From assembly GCA_948144175.1 (NCBI GenBank), contig CANXME010002463.1:310001-374000 (forward strand): DNA of 64,000 nucleotides, given 5' to 3'. The notes under the pieces were generated by a model. The model was given only the letters and a program-made list of their open reading frames with translations, ran no database searches and was not told the origin of the DNA. Numbering within the stretch: position 1 is the first letter of the stretch; each line of letters starts with the position of its first letter. Both the position numbers and the translations under genes were made by a program. This DNA comes from Closterium sp. NIES-65 (lineage: Eukaryota; Streptophyta; Zygnematophyceae; Desmidiales; Closteriaceae). Positions 31,364-41,510 of the stretch are shown here, piece after piece.

Positions 31364-33320
31364 ACCTAGCATCGTACAGCAGCGCTGATGATCACAAGGT
31401 GGAAGTGCCTTGGTAAAGATGTCAGCAGTGTTGGCCTCAGAGGCCACGTAAGCAAGGCGCAGCTGACCACGCTGCTGCAGCTCACGAGCAAGAAAGTAGC
31501 GAAGAGCAATGTGCTTCGTTTTGTGCTCCAGTCTGTGCTCCCGACACAAGGCCAGCATGGCCTTGTTGTCTACGTAAAGAACTGGAGGAGAACAAGGCGA
31601 CTCTCCTAGGTCAGTCAGCAGGTAGGTGAGCCAGCGTAGCTCCTGTGCAGCCATGGCCCCCGCGTAGATCTGAGCCTCACAGCTAGAGCCGAGAACAGAA
31701 GACGAGCGGGTAGACCGCCACGAAACAGAGCCGGAACCAAGGCTGAAGGTGTAACCCTGTAACGACACCTGCGTAGCCTGGTCATCAGCCCAAGAGGCGT
31801 CTGCATGATCTGTAAGGACCACTGAACGCCGCCCTCCAAGCACTAGCCCCAAGCCCGACGTACTGCACAAGTAACGCAACACCCTCTTTGCTGCAGCCAT
31901 GTGCTCCGGTCGGTGTCTCCCAGGAGCAACATAGCGTGCCAAGATGCTAAGAGGGTATGCAAGGTCAGGTCGTGTGTAGGTCATCAGGTACATGAGGCAG
32001 CCAACAAGCTCTGGGTACGGGCCACTCGGCTCTAGGGACTCATCCGAAGGCAGAGCTGAGAGCGAGTGGCAAGTAGACAGAGGAGTGGCTTGAGGCGAGG
32101 AGTACGTGAAGTTGAAGCGCTGAAGGACCTGCTGCACCATGTGTGACTGAGTCAGGGTAATGGTGCGCTGTGCTCTGTCCCGGGTGATCTGCAAGCCAAG
32201 GTAGCTGCGCAGTTCACCCAGGTCTGTGCACGTGTGTCTCTTCTGCAGCTCGGACTTCACGTGGGCGAGTCCAGCAGTGTTAGCAGTTGCAAAGACCAAG
32301 TCGTCGACGTACAAGAGGATGTAGAACAGCGGCAGAGAGGTGTCGGAGTGCAGAAACAGTGACGGGTCGGCAGTGGAAGGAGCAAACCCAAGAGCCGCAA
32401 GTGTAGTCCTCAATGTGTCGTGCCACTCATGGGGCTCCTGGCGGAGACCGTAGACTGGCCACCGGAGGCTCCACTGGGTACCAGGAGGAAACGACCCAGT
32501 GAATCCAGGTGGGCGACGTAGCCAGATCTCCGCATCCATGCTTCCCTGCAAGAAAGTTGTGCTGAAGTCAAGAGAGTGAAGCTCGTAGTCGCGCTGAGCG
32601 GGTATGTGCAGCAGTACCCGAAGAGTGGTCATCTTCGAGGTGGGAGAGAAGGTCTGAAAGTAGTCAACTCCCTGCTGCTGACTAAAGCCTCGAGCCACGT
32701 AACGCGCCTTGAAGAGAGGCGGAGAACCCGGCGGCCGCTTCACCCTAAAAATCCACATGCCACTGACGATGTTCGCCCCACGAGGGGGAACCTCGTCGAC
32801 GTAGGTGCCTGTGGACTTCCAGGAAGCCATCTCTGCGTCCATGGCTGACTGCCACTGAGAGGAGTAGGGACCCTCGATCGCCTCAGCGTACGATCGAGGA
32901 GTCGGGATGTCTGGTGCATCCGGGTCTCCCTCAGGGGCAATCAGCATGGACACGAGATGAGGCAAAGCAGCAGCAAAACACTAGAACTCCTCCTGCCTGT
33001 CCTCAAGGACGTATGTGCTAAGAGCACACTCACCCCCGACGGACGGAGGACAGACAGACTCAGACTCGGCGACAAGACTAGCAGCGTAGTTTAGACGATA
33101 GTGAGCAGCAAAGTCGACAAGCTCAGAAACTAAGGCAGACGCAGGAGTGGACTCAAAGGAAGGGTCAGTGACAACAGTAGCCAGGAGACGCGTGACAGTA
33201 GGCCTGGCAGCACGAAGAGAGTCAGACTCCGGGTTAGGAAGAGCAGGAAGAGAGGACTCTGGAGGAGACAGGAAAGGGACACGCTGCGGAGCAGTGGAAG
33301 GTCGTAGTGCCATCTGGTGC
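31364..33320 (-). pseudogene. G reverse transcriptase and RNase H
   Basis: Frame 32965-31244 (573 codons, the last ~40 read into the LTR) has MDAEMASWKSTGTYVDEVPP, VFKARYVARGFSQQQGVDYF-like sequence, LHSLDFSTTFLQGSMDAEIW, YVDDLVFATANTAGL, DHADASWADDQATQ (G to D change before the RNase H Asp), SSCEAQIYAGAMAA (Glu to Gln at the catalytic Glu) and EANTADIFTKALPPCDHQRC. The upstream frame 33313-32981 (SFESTPASALVSELVDFA, SVGGECALST) is split off by a stop at about 32980. Reverse transcriptase catalytic residues persist; RNase H is damaged. Confidence 0.9.
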
Positions 33321-34440
33321 GTGCTCGGGACTGCAGGAGGACGCGTATGCGGAACACGACGACTAGGACGAACAGGCGACGCAGGACGAGACGCAGGCGC
33401 ACGACGCTCAGCAAGACCTCCAGTAGGACCAGTGTAGGGAGAAGGAGCAGGCAGCGGTGAGGCGGGCTGTAACTGTGAATGCGACTGGAGAGGCTGTGGA
33501 TACTCTACGGGAGGAGGACCAGTAGAAGACGGGAGACCAAGAACCTACTCAAGGAGCGGAACGAAGTACGGCCGCGGCCGCGCAGCGCCTCCAGAAACAG
33601 CAGGGACAGCACCAGTACCCCCAGCGGGAGCACCAGCGCCAGCAGCACCTCCAGCTCCAGCAGAGCCAACTCCAGCACCCTCAGAAGCACCCGCCCCAGT
33701 AGCACCTCCAGCACCAGCACCCCCAGCAGCTCCAATACCCCCAGTAGCACCAGCAGCTCCAGTACCCCCAGCAGCACCCCCAGTCCCAGCAGCTCCAGTA
33801 CCGCCAGTACCAGCCCCTCCAGGACCAGTGGCTCCAGCATCTCAAGCGCTGACCGCAGGGTCAGCAGCAACAGCAGCACCTCCAGCTCCAGCAGCACGAC
33901 TCCAGTGCCTGGCAAACCACTCACGCAGCTCCTGTAGAGAGGGCAGCTCCCGCCGAGACGAAGTACCCGAAGGACCCCCAGGTCCAGCACCCCCAGGCTC
34001 CGCACCCCCAGGCCCAGCACCCCAAGGCTTCGCACCCCCAAGCTCCGCACCCCCAGGCTCAGCACCCCCAGGCTCAACACCCTCAGACTCCGCACCCCTA
34101 GGCTCAGCACCCCGAGACCCCGCATCCGCACGCTCAGCACCCCTAGGAGCACCAAAGTCAACAGCTACCTCGAGAGGCTCGACTGCGTCTACCTGGGACA
34201 CACCCGACGGGGCATGACCCTGAGGGGGGAGAGGGTCTACCGGGGGGGGACCTTGCGCAAGGAAGAGGGGCGGCTGGGGAAGGGGTGCACTGCGGTAGGG
34301 GAAGAGACGGCAGTAAGAAACCGACTCGTCAAAGGTGACGTCCTGGGAGGACAGAACACTGCGCGAGGTGGGGTTGTAAAACTGCCAGCCAGGCGCGTCA
34401 GGGGGGAAGCCAAGGAAGACGCAGGGAACAGCACGGGGGG
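33321..34440 (-). pseudogene. G linker and integrase C-terminus
   Basis: On the minus strand the integrase tail SPRAVPCVFLGFPPDAPGWQ and SVLSSQDVTFDESVSYCRLF leads into a shortened five-residue repeat linker (GGAEP, GVEPG; 33950-34150). LREWFARHW and an alanine/serine-rich stretch encoded by AGCACC-type repeats (33600-33840) follow. Frameshifts separate these blocks. Confidence 0.75.
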
Positions 34441-35207
34441 ACAGGCCCTGGAGGAATTGGAGGGAGGAACCGGGGGAGACTAGACACAAGGTAAAGGGAG
34501 GCCATGCCTCGGAGACGAGGCAAGGAGGGGTGACCAAGGCGGTGGTGCCAGAGGAGAGTCTGGTGGGACAGGAGACGACACGAGCAGGGAGCAGACTCAG
34601 GACCAGACCTGGACGCTGCAGCAAACACCTGACCCGACGCAGCTACCTGACCAGACTCAGCATTCGAAGAAGACTCAGTATTCAGTGTGTACAGGCTCGA
34701 CCCCGTCTGACGGGTAAACGTGGCCAAGTGGCGGCCCGTCCGAGCACACGTACAGTGGGTCACTCGCTGACTCGCAGGAGTGAACAGGTCAACCCCCCCA
34801 TCCTGTAGATCAGCTCCACTCACCAAGTTCGTGGAGAACGACTAGAGGTAGAGACCTGATAGGGTGCTAGAGGGGGCAGTCGGACACGGTAAGACAGTGG
34901 AGAAGTAGGCAAGGACAGGACCCCCTGAGGGGTCCGCCAGGGAGACCGCAACCGGCCGACTAAGCGGCGTAAGTGTGGTGCGGTCTCGGAAGAAGGAGCG
35001 GGAAGCACCCGAGTCAAGGGTGAAGGTGTGTATGGCCTGAGCCGACATGGTACCTGAGAGAGCAGACTCACCAGCACCTGAGGCATCAGACTCACTAGCA
35101 CCTAGAGCAGCAGCCTCGCCAGCACCTAGAGCAGCAGCCTCAATGCCCGGGTCAGGCAGAACACACAGGTAACAGTCACCCTCATCACTAGTAGACACAA
35201 CATACAT
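34441..35207 (-). pseudogene. G protease and GAG-pre-integrase
   Basis: The frame 35207-34842 encodes the protease with TFTLDSGASRSFFRDRTTLT, SLADPSGGPVLAYFSTVLPC and a stop at about 34842. The frame 34826-34398 goes on with VHQFTP-like and HLATFTRQTGSSLYTLN, then LWHHRLGHPSLPRLRGMASL. At 34441 it is fused directly to the integrase C-terminus, so the whole integrase catalytic core (about 250 residues) is missing. Protease itself looks intact apart from the stop downstream. Confidence 0.85.
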
Positions 35208-36548
35208 GGCAGCAAGAATAGCACCATAATCCAGATCAAAGATAGCAACCCCCGACCTAAGCAGCTCTCGCCAGCGGGGGATCTCTGTGGCGTGAGGGAA
35301 TTGGAGACGCCAAGCGTCCGTAAGGCGGCCGAAGCAGCGCTGGGTGGTGTGCGGGCCACCGCACAGCTCACCAGTGCGGTCGCCGGTATTCAGGACATAG
35401 GCACAAGGACCAGCACCCCCGCCCTGCTGACGCGCAACGTACCACTCACGAAGCTGCTGGGTGGGTGGGGTCTCACGAGTGCACTGCTACCGCTGGCGCT
35501 AACCACCACCGAAGCCGCTCCGCTGCGCAGAGCCACCCCGACCAGCTCCACCTCCGCCACCGCCACCTCCGCCACCGCCTCCACCGCCACCTCCTCCGCT
35601 CCCACCGCCACCGCCGTCGCCGCCTCCGCCTCCACCGCTGCCACCGAAGCCCCCACCCCCACCACCGCTCCCACCACCACCCCCACTCCCTCCGCCGCCT
35701 CCACCGCCACCTCCACCACCCCCACCATCCCCTCCAGCGTCCTTGCCCCCCTTGCCCTTGCCGGTGCGGCGTCTCCTGCTAGGGGCAGACGCCGCGCCGA
35801 CCGACTCGGTGCCAACGAAGTTGACGGTAGCAGTAGAGGCAACAGAGGGCAAAAGGGGGGAGGGGGAGCACCCCTCAAAGAAGGGGGAACGAGGGTCACC
35901 ACGAGAGGCTCCTACAGCGACTATACTCTTCTCAGCTGCCAGGAGGCGCTCCTTGAGGAGGTCAACGATGAGTGTGGTGGGGCAAACAGAGAGGAAGTGG
36001 TCCCTGACTGGACGAAGAGAGTCAGGGAGACGTGTGACTATGTAATAGAGGGTGATGTACATGGGGGGGGGGGGGGGGGGGGGGGGGTTCTTAGCGCAGA
36101 ACTCAGCAGGAAGCGCAGCGCGGTAGCGGGTGTCACTAGTGCGAAGGTGCGTAATGAGGTCAGCGACTGTGGGAAAGGCGGCTAGGTCAGGGAACAGGTA
36201 CGGCAGCATGAGGCGGCTAAGAGCAGCAGTGGCAGGGGAAGAGTAGCGTGCAATGACAGCGTCGTACAAGGTCTTAGCACTCTTGTACTGACTAAAGTGC
36301 GCGCGCTCAGTGGACGGCAAGTGACTACGCACAGCAAGACGGGCAGCACCATCGCGTGTGGCCCACTGTGAGCAAACAGTGTTGTCAGCATCGGTAGCAA
36401 GGGCAGGAGAGGCACCAGACGTGAGATCAAACAGTGAGAGACCGTCTTTCCTATCGCACTGTAGAAAAGGCTGCAGATCATCGACCCAAACCTCAAAGTC
36501 AACAGCCCGACCCTCGGCATCAAAGACGAGGACGCTAGGGGTAGCCAT
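35208..36548 (-). pseudogene. G gag, longest uninterrupted copy
   Basis: ATG at 36548-36546 (MATPSVLVFDAEGRAVDFEV). The frame is open through the N-terminal domain, the C tract (25 C, eight prolines, in frame), YITLYYIVTRLPDSLRPVRD, FEGCSPSPLLPSVAS and the glycine-rich domain, to a stop at 35499-35501 in the SGFGGG region. The remaining Gag C-terminus (LREWYVARQQGG, the CAYVLNTGDRTGELC knuckle region, CFGRLTDAWR) follows in other frames to 35208. This is the only minus-strand copy whose C tract keeps the frame. Confidence 0.88.
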
Positions 36549-37503
36549 GACAGTAATGGCAGCAGTAGCAGCAGTGGCAGCAGGAGCAGCACTGGCAGCA
36601 GGGGCAGCGCAGCGCAGCGATACTCTTACCAGGGCAGAGAGCCGTAAGTGGTGGGGCAGAGCCGAGGCGCACCGGCAGGGACAGGCCGAGGCGCGCAGGT
36701 AGGGCCGAAGCGCACCGGTAGGGGCGGGCCGAGGCTCCCTGGCAGGGACAGGCCGAGGCGCGCCGGCAGGGCCGAGGCGCACCGGCAGCTGCAGTCTGCG
36801 GCGGCGGCGGCTGTGGCCTCGATCGAGGTGGCGGCGGCTGCTGCTGGTGGCGGCTGCGGCGGCTGCTGCGGCTGCTGCCCCGGGAGTGACGGCGGCGGCC
36901 GCTGCTGTCGGCTTCCGCTGCAGGGCCGGCTTCCTCTGCTGTCGGCTTCCGCTGACGGCAGTGGCGGCTTGCGCTGCAGGGGCGGCGGCGGCTGCTGCTG
37001 CTGCAGGGGCGGCGACGGCGGGCCGCGAAGGGCGGCTACGGGGCCGTGAAGGGCGGCGACGGGGCCGAGACAGGGCCGTGAGGGGCCGCAAAGGGTGGCG
37101 ACGGGGCCGAGACGGGGCCGCGAGAGGCCACGAAGGGCGGCGACAGGGCCGCGGAGGGGCCGAGAGGGGCCTTGAAGGGCGGCGACGGGACCGTGAACAG
37201 CGGCGACGGGCCGCAAAGGGGCCGCGAGGGGCCGCGAAGGGCGACGCGAGGGCCGTAAGGGGCCGCGAAGGGCCTTGAGAGGAGCCGCTAAGGGCGGCGC
37301 GAAGGGGCCGCGAGGGGCCGTAAAAGGGGCCGCGAGGGGCCTAAAGAGGGCGCAACGGGCTGCTAAGGGCTAGTGACGCGACGGGCTGCTAAGGGCTAGG
37401 GACGCGACGGGAGGGAGGGCACACGGGGCGCGACTCGGGCAGGAGGGAAGCGCGCTCCGGGTAGGAAAAAAAATCGATTTTTCAGTGGTGGGCCCTAGGA
37501 AAC
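36549..37503 (-). other. G 5' leader, GC-rich
   Basis: GC-rich leader with GGGGCCGCGAGGGGCCG-like and GGCGGCGACGGGGCC-like short repeats. GGTGGGCCCTAGGA lies next to the hairpin, as in E. Long frames in this stretch are compositional. Confidence 0.75.
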
Positions 37504-37532
37504 GTTCCCACTAGGGAACCTGCTCTATAACA
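37504..37532 (-). promoter_or_regulatory. G primer-binding site and adjacent hairpin
   Basis: Minus strand TGTTATAGAGCAGG abuts the LTR, a diverged initiator Met-tRNA site. GTTCCC-ACTA-GGGAAC (37504-37519, plus) is a perfect 6-bp stem with a 4-nt loop. Confidence 0.8.
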
Positions 37533-37659
37533 TGTGAAGAAATGAGGAAATGAATTCACTAGGAAACAGGTGGGTACAAGTAGGAAAACCTAAAAGTGTT
37601 GTACCCCATATTGTCTACCCCACTACAGCCTACACAGACTATAGCATATAAGTTTGACA
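37533..37659 (-). repeat. G 5' LTR
   Basis: 127 bp, TGTGAAGAAA to GTTTGACA on the plus strand. It closely matches the H LTR at 38036-38161 read on the other strand, so G (5' part) and H belong to one subfamily. Confidence 0.9.
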
Positions 37660-38035
37660 AGATTTTTGCTCGACACTTCTTTGTATCCCCCTCCTTGCCC
37701 TAATCATCAACATACCTTCATACTCTTCTAACATGGTATCAAGAGCTAGGATGTTCCTAGCCTAGGACGAATTTTTTTAGGGCCCACCGTTAAACCTTCC
37801 GTGTTCCTGCCCGAATCGCGTTCTCTGTTTTTTTCTGCCCGAAATGCGCCCTTAGGTGCATCGATTTTCGTTGCCCCGTGGCCCTGCCCTGTTCTGTCGC
37901 GCGTAGCCCGCGAGCAGCCTGTACAGCCCCCGTCTGGCCTTCGCGCTGCCCGTATAGCGTGCGCCACGCCCGTGCGCGGCCCGTATAGCCTACGTTAGGC
38001 CAACGCGCGGCCCGTACAGTCAGCGGCAGGGATTT
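37660..38035 (+). mobile_element. X: copia fragment (LTR end, primer site, leader)
   Basis: Between the divergent elements G and H lies the end of another plus-strand LTR (to TTCTAACA at 37733). Directly after it come a primer site TGGTATCAAGAGC (37734-37746), a short inverted repeat (TCCTAG...CTAGGA near 37756-37768), the conserved AGGGCCCACC motif and GC-rich leader with GGCCCGTAcAG-type repeats. No gag follows because H begins at 38036. G and H therefore appear to have landed in this older copy. Confidence 0.7.
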
Positions 38036-38161
38036 TGTCAAACTTATATTTTATAGTCTGTGTAGGCTGTAGTGGGGTAGACAATATGGGGTACAACACT
38101 TTTAGGTTTTCCTACTTGTACCCACCTCTTTCCTAGTGCATTCATTCCTTGTTCTTTCACA
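38036..38161 (+). repeat. H 5' LTR
   Basis: 126 bp, TGTCAAACTT to TTTCACA, directly followed by the primer site. Confidence 0.9.
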
Positions 38162-38190
38162 TGGTATAGAGCAGGTTCCCTAGTGAGAAC
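38162..38190 (+). promoter_or_regulatory. H primer-binding site and hairpin
   Basis: TGGTATAGAGCAGG abuts the LTR. GTTCCC-TAGT-GAGAAC (38175-38190) is the same hairpin as in E, G and A, with one mismatched pair. Confidence 0.75.
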
Positions 38191-38279
38191 GTTTCCTAGG
38201 GCCCACCGAAAATTCGAAAAAAAAAAAAATCCTGCCCGGAGCGCGCTTCACCCCTGCCCGAGTCGCGCCCCGCGTCCCC

Positions 38280-38750
38280 TGCCCTTAGTGGCCCCTTTAC
38301 CGCTCCCTAGTGGCCCCTCTCACGGCCCCTCGTGGCCCCTTAGCCGCTCCCTAGCGGCCCCACTCACGGCCCCTCGCGGCCCCTTAGCCGCTCCCTCGCG
38401 GCCCCTCTCACGGCCCCTAGCCGCCCCTCTCACGGCCCCTCGCGGCCCCTCAGCGGTCGTTCACGGCCCCTCGCGGCCCCTCTCGCGGCCTCTCCGCGGC
38501 CGTTTGCGGCCCCTCGCGGCCCCTCCGCGGCCGTTCGCGGCCCCTCGCGGCCCCTCTCGCAGCCCCTCCGCGGCCGTTCGCGGCCCCTCGCGGCCCCTCT
38601 CCCGGCCCCTCGCGGCCCCTGTCACGGCCCCTCGCGGCCCTGTCGCGGCCCCTCGCGGCCCCTCGTGGCTCGTCGCGGCTTGTCGCGGCCCCTCCGCGGC
38701 TCCCTCGCGGCCCCGTTGCAGCTCCCTCGTCGCCCCTGCCCGCCGCGGCA
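38280..38750 (+). repeat. H leader: CGGCCCCT-type short tandem repeats
   Basis: Dozens of near-identical 9-18 bp units (GCGGCCCCTCGCGGCCCCT-like) fill the leader after the AGGGCCCACC motif (38196-38208). Open frames on both strands are by-products of the repeats. Confidence 0.85.
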
Positions 38751-38755
38751 CCCTG

Positions 38756-39170
38756 GTGCAACCGCCACTGCAGCAGCCGCCCCTGGAGCAGCCGCCCCTG
38801 CAGCAGCCGCCCCTGGAGCAGCCGCCTTTGCAGCAGCCGCCCCTGGAGTAGCCGCAACTGCAGCAGCCGCCCCTACAGCAGCCGCCCCTACAGCAGCCGC
38901 AACTGCAGCAGCCGCCCCTGGAGCAGCCGCCCCTGCAGCAGCCGCCCCGAGAGCAGCCGCCACTGGAGCAACCGCCCCTGGAGCAGCCGCAACTGCAGCA
39001 GCTGCCCCTGGAGCAGCCGCCCCGAGAGCAGCCGCCAATGGAGCAGCCGCCCCTGGAGCAGCCGCCCCTGCAGCAGCCGCCCCGGGAGCAGCCGCCACTG
39101 GAGCAGCCGCCCCTGGAGCAGCCGCCCCTGCAACAGCCGCCCCTGGAGTAGCCGCCCCTGCAGCAGCCGC
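38756..39170 (+). repeat. 15-bp minisatellite, about 27 copies
   Basis: Units GCCCCTGGAGCAGCC and GCCCCTGCAGCAGCC alternate irregularly. The period is divisible by three, so frames coding [15 protein letters not shown] or similar are open on both strands. The same proline/glutamine type of repeat is found in element I, where it has a 30-bp period. Confidence 0.9.
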
Positions 39171-40215
39171 GGAGCCCTCGCCCTGCAGTGGTAGCGGCCT
39201 CGACGTTGCCGCCGTCGTACGCCTGCCCTTCTCGCCACTGGTGAGCACTGCCCTGCCTGTACTGCTGTCACTGCTTCTCTTGCTGCTAATGCTCTTTCTA
39301 CTGCTACTGCTGCTCCTGGCGTGGCCAAATGCAGCTCCAGCGCCGTCCACGTGAGTCCCTCGCCCCCCAACAGCTTCGTGAGTGGTACGCTAGTTGGGGT
39401 TGTAGGGTGGCCGCGCTGCGACTACTGCTACTGCTTCTACTGCAGCAGCTGCTGGTGCTGCGGCTACCACTGCTCCTCCTGCTCCAGGCGGTGGCCAGAT
39501 GCAGCTCCAGCGACGTGAGTCCCTCACGCCCCAGTAGCTTCGTGAGTGGTACGCTACTTGGGGTTGTTGGGGTGGCCGTAGTGGGAGTCATTCTGGCGTG
39601 AGGAGTTCGGGAGCTACTTGTAGTGGCCAGGTGCAGCTGCAGCGGAGTCCGCGCGCGGTCCTTTTGCCTCAGCAGCTTCGTGAGTGGTACGCTCAGCGTG
39701 GAGGGTCACGGAGTACTGCTCGCTGTCCGTACGTCATTCGCACTGGTGCTCGGACTGGTCAGCCCTGCGGGACGCTTGGTCACGCCGAGTCCCGCTGCTT
39801 CGCCCGTCTAAGCAACGTCTGGCGTACAGACTTTGGCGACGCCGCTGAGCTCCTCAACTGGGTGGAGCTGCTTAGGCAGAGGGTAGACATCTATGCTCTT
39901 GACTATGATGCTATCCTCACTGCCATGTATGCATTGCCTACTAGTGATGTGGGTGACTATTACCTGTGTGTTCCGCCTGACTCGGGCATTGAGGCTGCTA
40001 CTCTAGGTGCTGGTGAGGCTGCTGCTCTAGGTGCTAGTGAGTCTGCTCCTCCAGGTGCTGGTGAGTCTGCTGCCCCAGGTACTGGTGAGTCTGCTCTCTC
40101 AGGTACCACGTCGTCTCAGGTGTTACACACCTTCACCCTTGACTCGGGTGCTTCCCGCTCCTTCTTTTGAGACCGCACCACACTCACGCCACTTCGTCGG
40201 CCGGTTGCAGTCTCC
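39171..40215 (+). pseudogene. H gag C-terminus with triplicated block, protease start
   Basis: A block coding QLQRRPRESLAPQQLREWYA occurs three times (about 39320-39410, 39488-39573, 39622-39700), each more or less degraded, and separated by leucine/alanine-rich low-complexity sequence. The last copy leads into a good frame (39598-40170): a zinc knuckle CPYVIRTGARTGQPC with TLGHAESRC, CFARLSNVWRTDF, YALDYDAILTAMYALPTSDV and the protease block TFTLDSGASRSFF. It then meets a stop and, after DRTTLTPLRRPVAVSL, the foreign repeat at about 40215. Confidence 0.85.
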
Positions 40216-41142
40216 CTGGACAGCTGCTCTATTGCAGCGTTGGCACGCCGTCGACCTGCTGCGTTGGCAGGTCGCCCTTCTGCAGTGCTTGCGCGGCTTC
40301 TCTACGCAACGCTTGCAGGCGGTCGACCAAGCTGTGCTGGCGGTCGACCAGGCTAGCTGCAGGGTAGCTAGGTAAGTGATGTAGTCATTCTTGTCATTGT
40401 GAACTCAATCATTATGTAATTTCGACTTTGCTAGTGAAACTCTTGCCAACTTCTCCCGTGAATATGCAAGTGCTTAGGAACGCAAGCAAAGCTACAATCA
40501 CTCTCAGTAGTTCGTGCCAACCCCTATAGTCTAGCTCACTACCTTTGTCGAGTGACTCTCCGCACGGTGCGGTGAGCGCGGATAGAACACGCGTGTGAGA
40601 GTACGACGGCTTATGCCAGCTATGCTTGCTTGCCTTTACTTTATTATGCTATTTCTAGCATAGGAAAATTATATGCATGCATGAATTGCTTGATTTCCTA
40701 GGCTAGGTGCTTTCCTATATTTTATTATAGTTATAGCACCGAGCTAGGTTGCGTGCACCGAATTCTGGCTTTTCGGTTGCCACCGAATTGCCTTCTACCG
40801 AATTCGGGAAGGATCTGTTCGGGACGCTTCGCGACCCGCGGAACCTTCGCGTAACACCTGGTTACGGGGCCTTGTGTCGAGCCTATATATAGCCTCGTAT
40901 TTTACACAGGTGGTCGTTACAATTCACGTTCACTTTTCTGAGCTCGATCCTAGATCCTCACACTTGGTAATCAGAGCCCGTTTACACGCGAAGTTCTTTC
41001 GACCGCTACAAACCAATCTTAAAAAAACCGCGGGGGCGACGCAGTTAAACATCGATTTCGGGTACGTAAAACCGGTTCCGTGTTTTTTCGCTCCCCCTCG
41101 ATTCAGTTTTTTCGGACGCGTTGATGTCAGGCATGGAAGGCC
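40216..41142 (+). mobile_element. Gypsy host element: 5' end (LTR/leader)
   Basis: 40216-40497 is the second copy of the inverted repeat found at 1-281. The sequence continues to TCCTCACA (about 40960), followed by TTGGTAATCAGAGCCCG. The latter resembles a plant initiator-Met primer site with one inserted A. After it comes a leader with CCGCGGGGGCGACGCAG. The leader is cut at 41142 by copia A and resumes at 48669, so this is the 5' part of the gypsy element whose gag and pol follow. A TATATATAG box lies at 40894-40902. The exact LTR start is not resolved. Confidence 0.65.
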
Positions 41143-41274
41143 TGTCAGAACATATATAGCTTATACTTTTGTGTAGGCTATAGTGGGGTATCCCATATGG
41201 GGTACAACCCAATTAGGGTTAGTACTTGTATCCAATTCATTCATATTTCATTCATTCTCGTTCATACTTTCTCA
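41143..41274 (+). repeat. A 5' LTR
   Basis: TGTCAGAACA to TTTCTCA. It has TATATATAGC near the start as a possible TATA-like element. Confidence 0.93.
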
Positions 41275-41303
41275 TGGTATCAAGCAGGTTCCCTCGTGGG
41301 AAC
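41275..41303 (+). promoter_or_regulatory. A primer-binding site and adjacent hairpin
   Basis: TGGTATCAAGCAGG directly follows the LTR (initiator Met-tRNA type). GTTCCC-TCGT-GGGAAC at 41288-41303 is a perfect 6-bp stem with a 4-nt loop, followed by the conserved CTAGGGCCCACC. Confidence 0.85.
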
Positions 41304-41510
41304 TGTTCCTAGGGCCCACCAACTTTTTTTTTCTGCCCGGGGCGCGTCCTGCCCCCTGCCCGAAGCGCGCCTACCCTAGCGACCCGTCGCCCTTAGCGGC
41401 CCGTCGCCCTAACGGCCCGTCGCCCTAGCGGCCCGTCGCCCTAGTGGCCTGTCGCCCTAGCGGCCCTTAGCGGCCTGTCGCCCTAGCGCCGTCCTAGCCG
41501 CCCGTCGCCG

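Larger units (their letters stand above)
31221..37659 (-). mobile_element. G: chimeric copia, integrase core deleted
   Basis: Minus-strand copia with a 5' LTR at 37533-37659, primer site, leader, intact-frame gag, protease, reverse transcriptase and RNase H. The RNase H gene lacks its usual last ~10 residues, stop and 3' UTR, and runs straight into the unrelated LTR at 31221-31362. There is no polypurine hairpin at that end. The element is thus a recombinant or 3'-truncated copy. Most of the integrase is deleted. Confidence 0.85.
38036..40215 (+). mobile_element. H: truncated copia with rearranged gag
   Basis: Plus strand: 5' LTR (38036-38161), primer site, GC-rich leader, long 15-bp repeat array, Gag C-terminal part and the start of protease. 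It breaks at about 40215, where sequence of the 1-281/40216-40497 repeat begins. The N-terminal Gag domain and all of pol after DSGAS are missing, and no 3' LTR is present. Not functional. Confidence 0.85.

Noticed and set aside
37660-38035. Promoter or host spacer between G and H
   Set aside because: It contains an LTR end, primer site and copia leader, so it is a fragment of another element.
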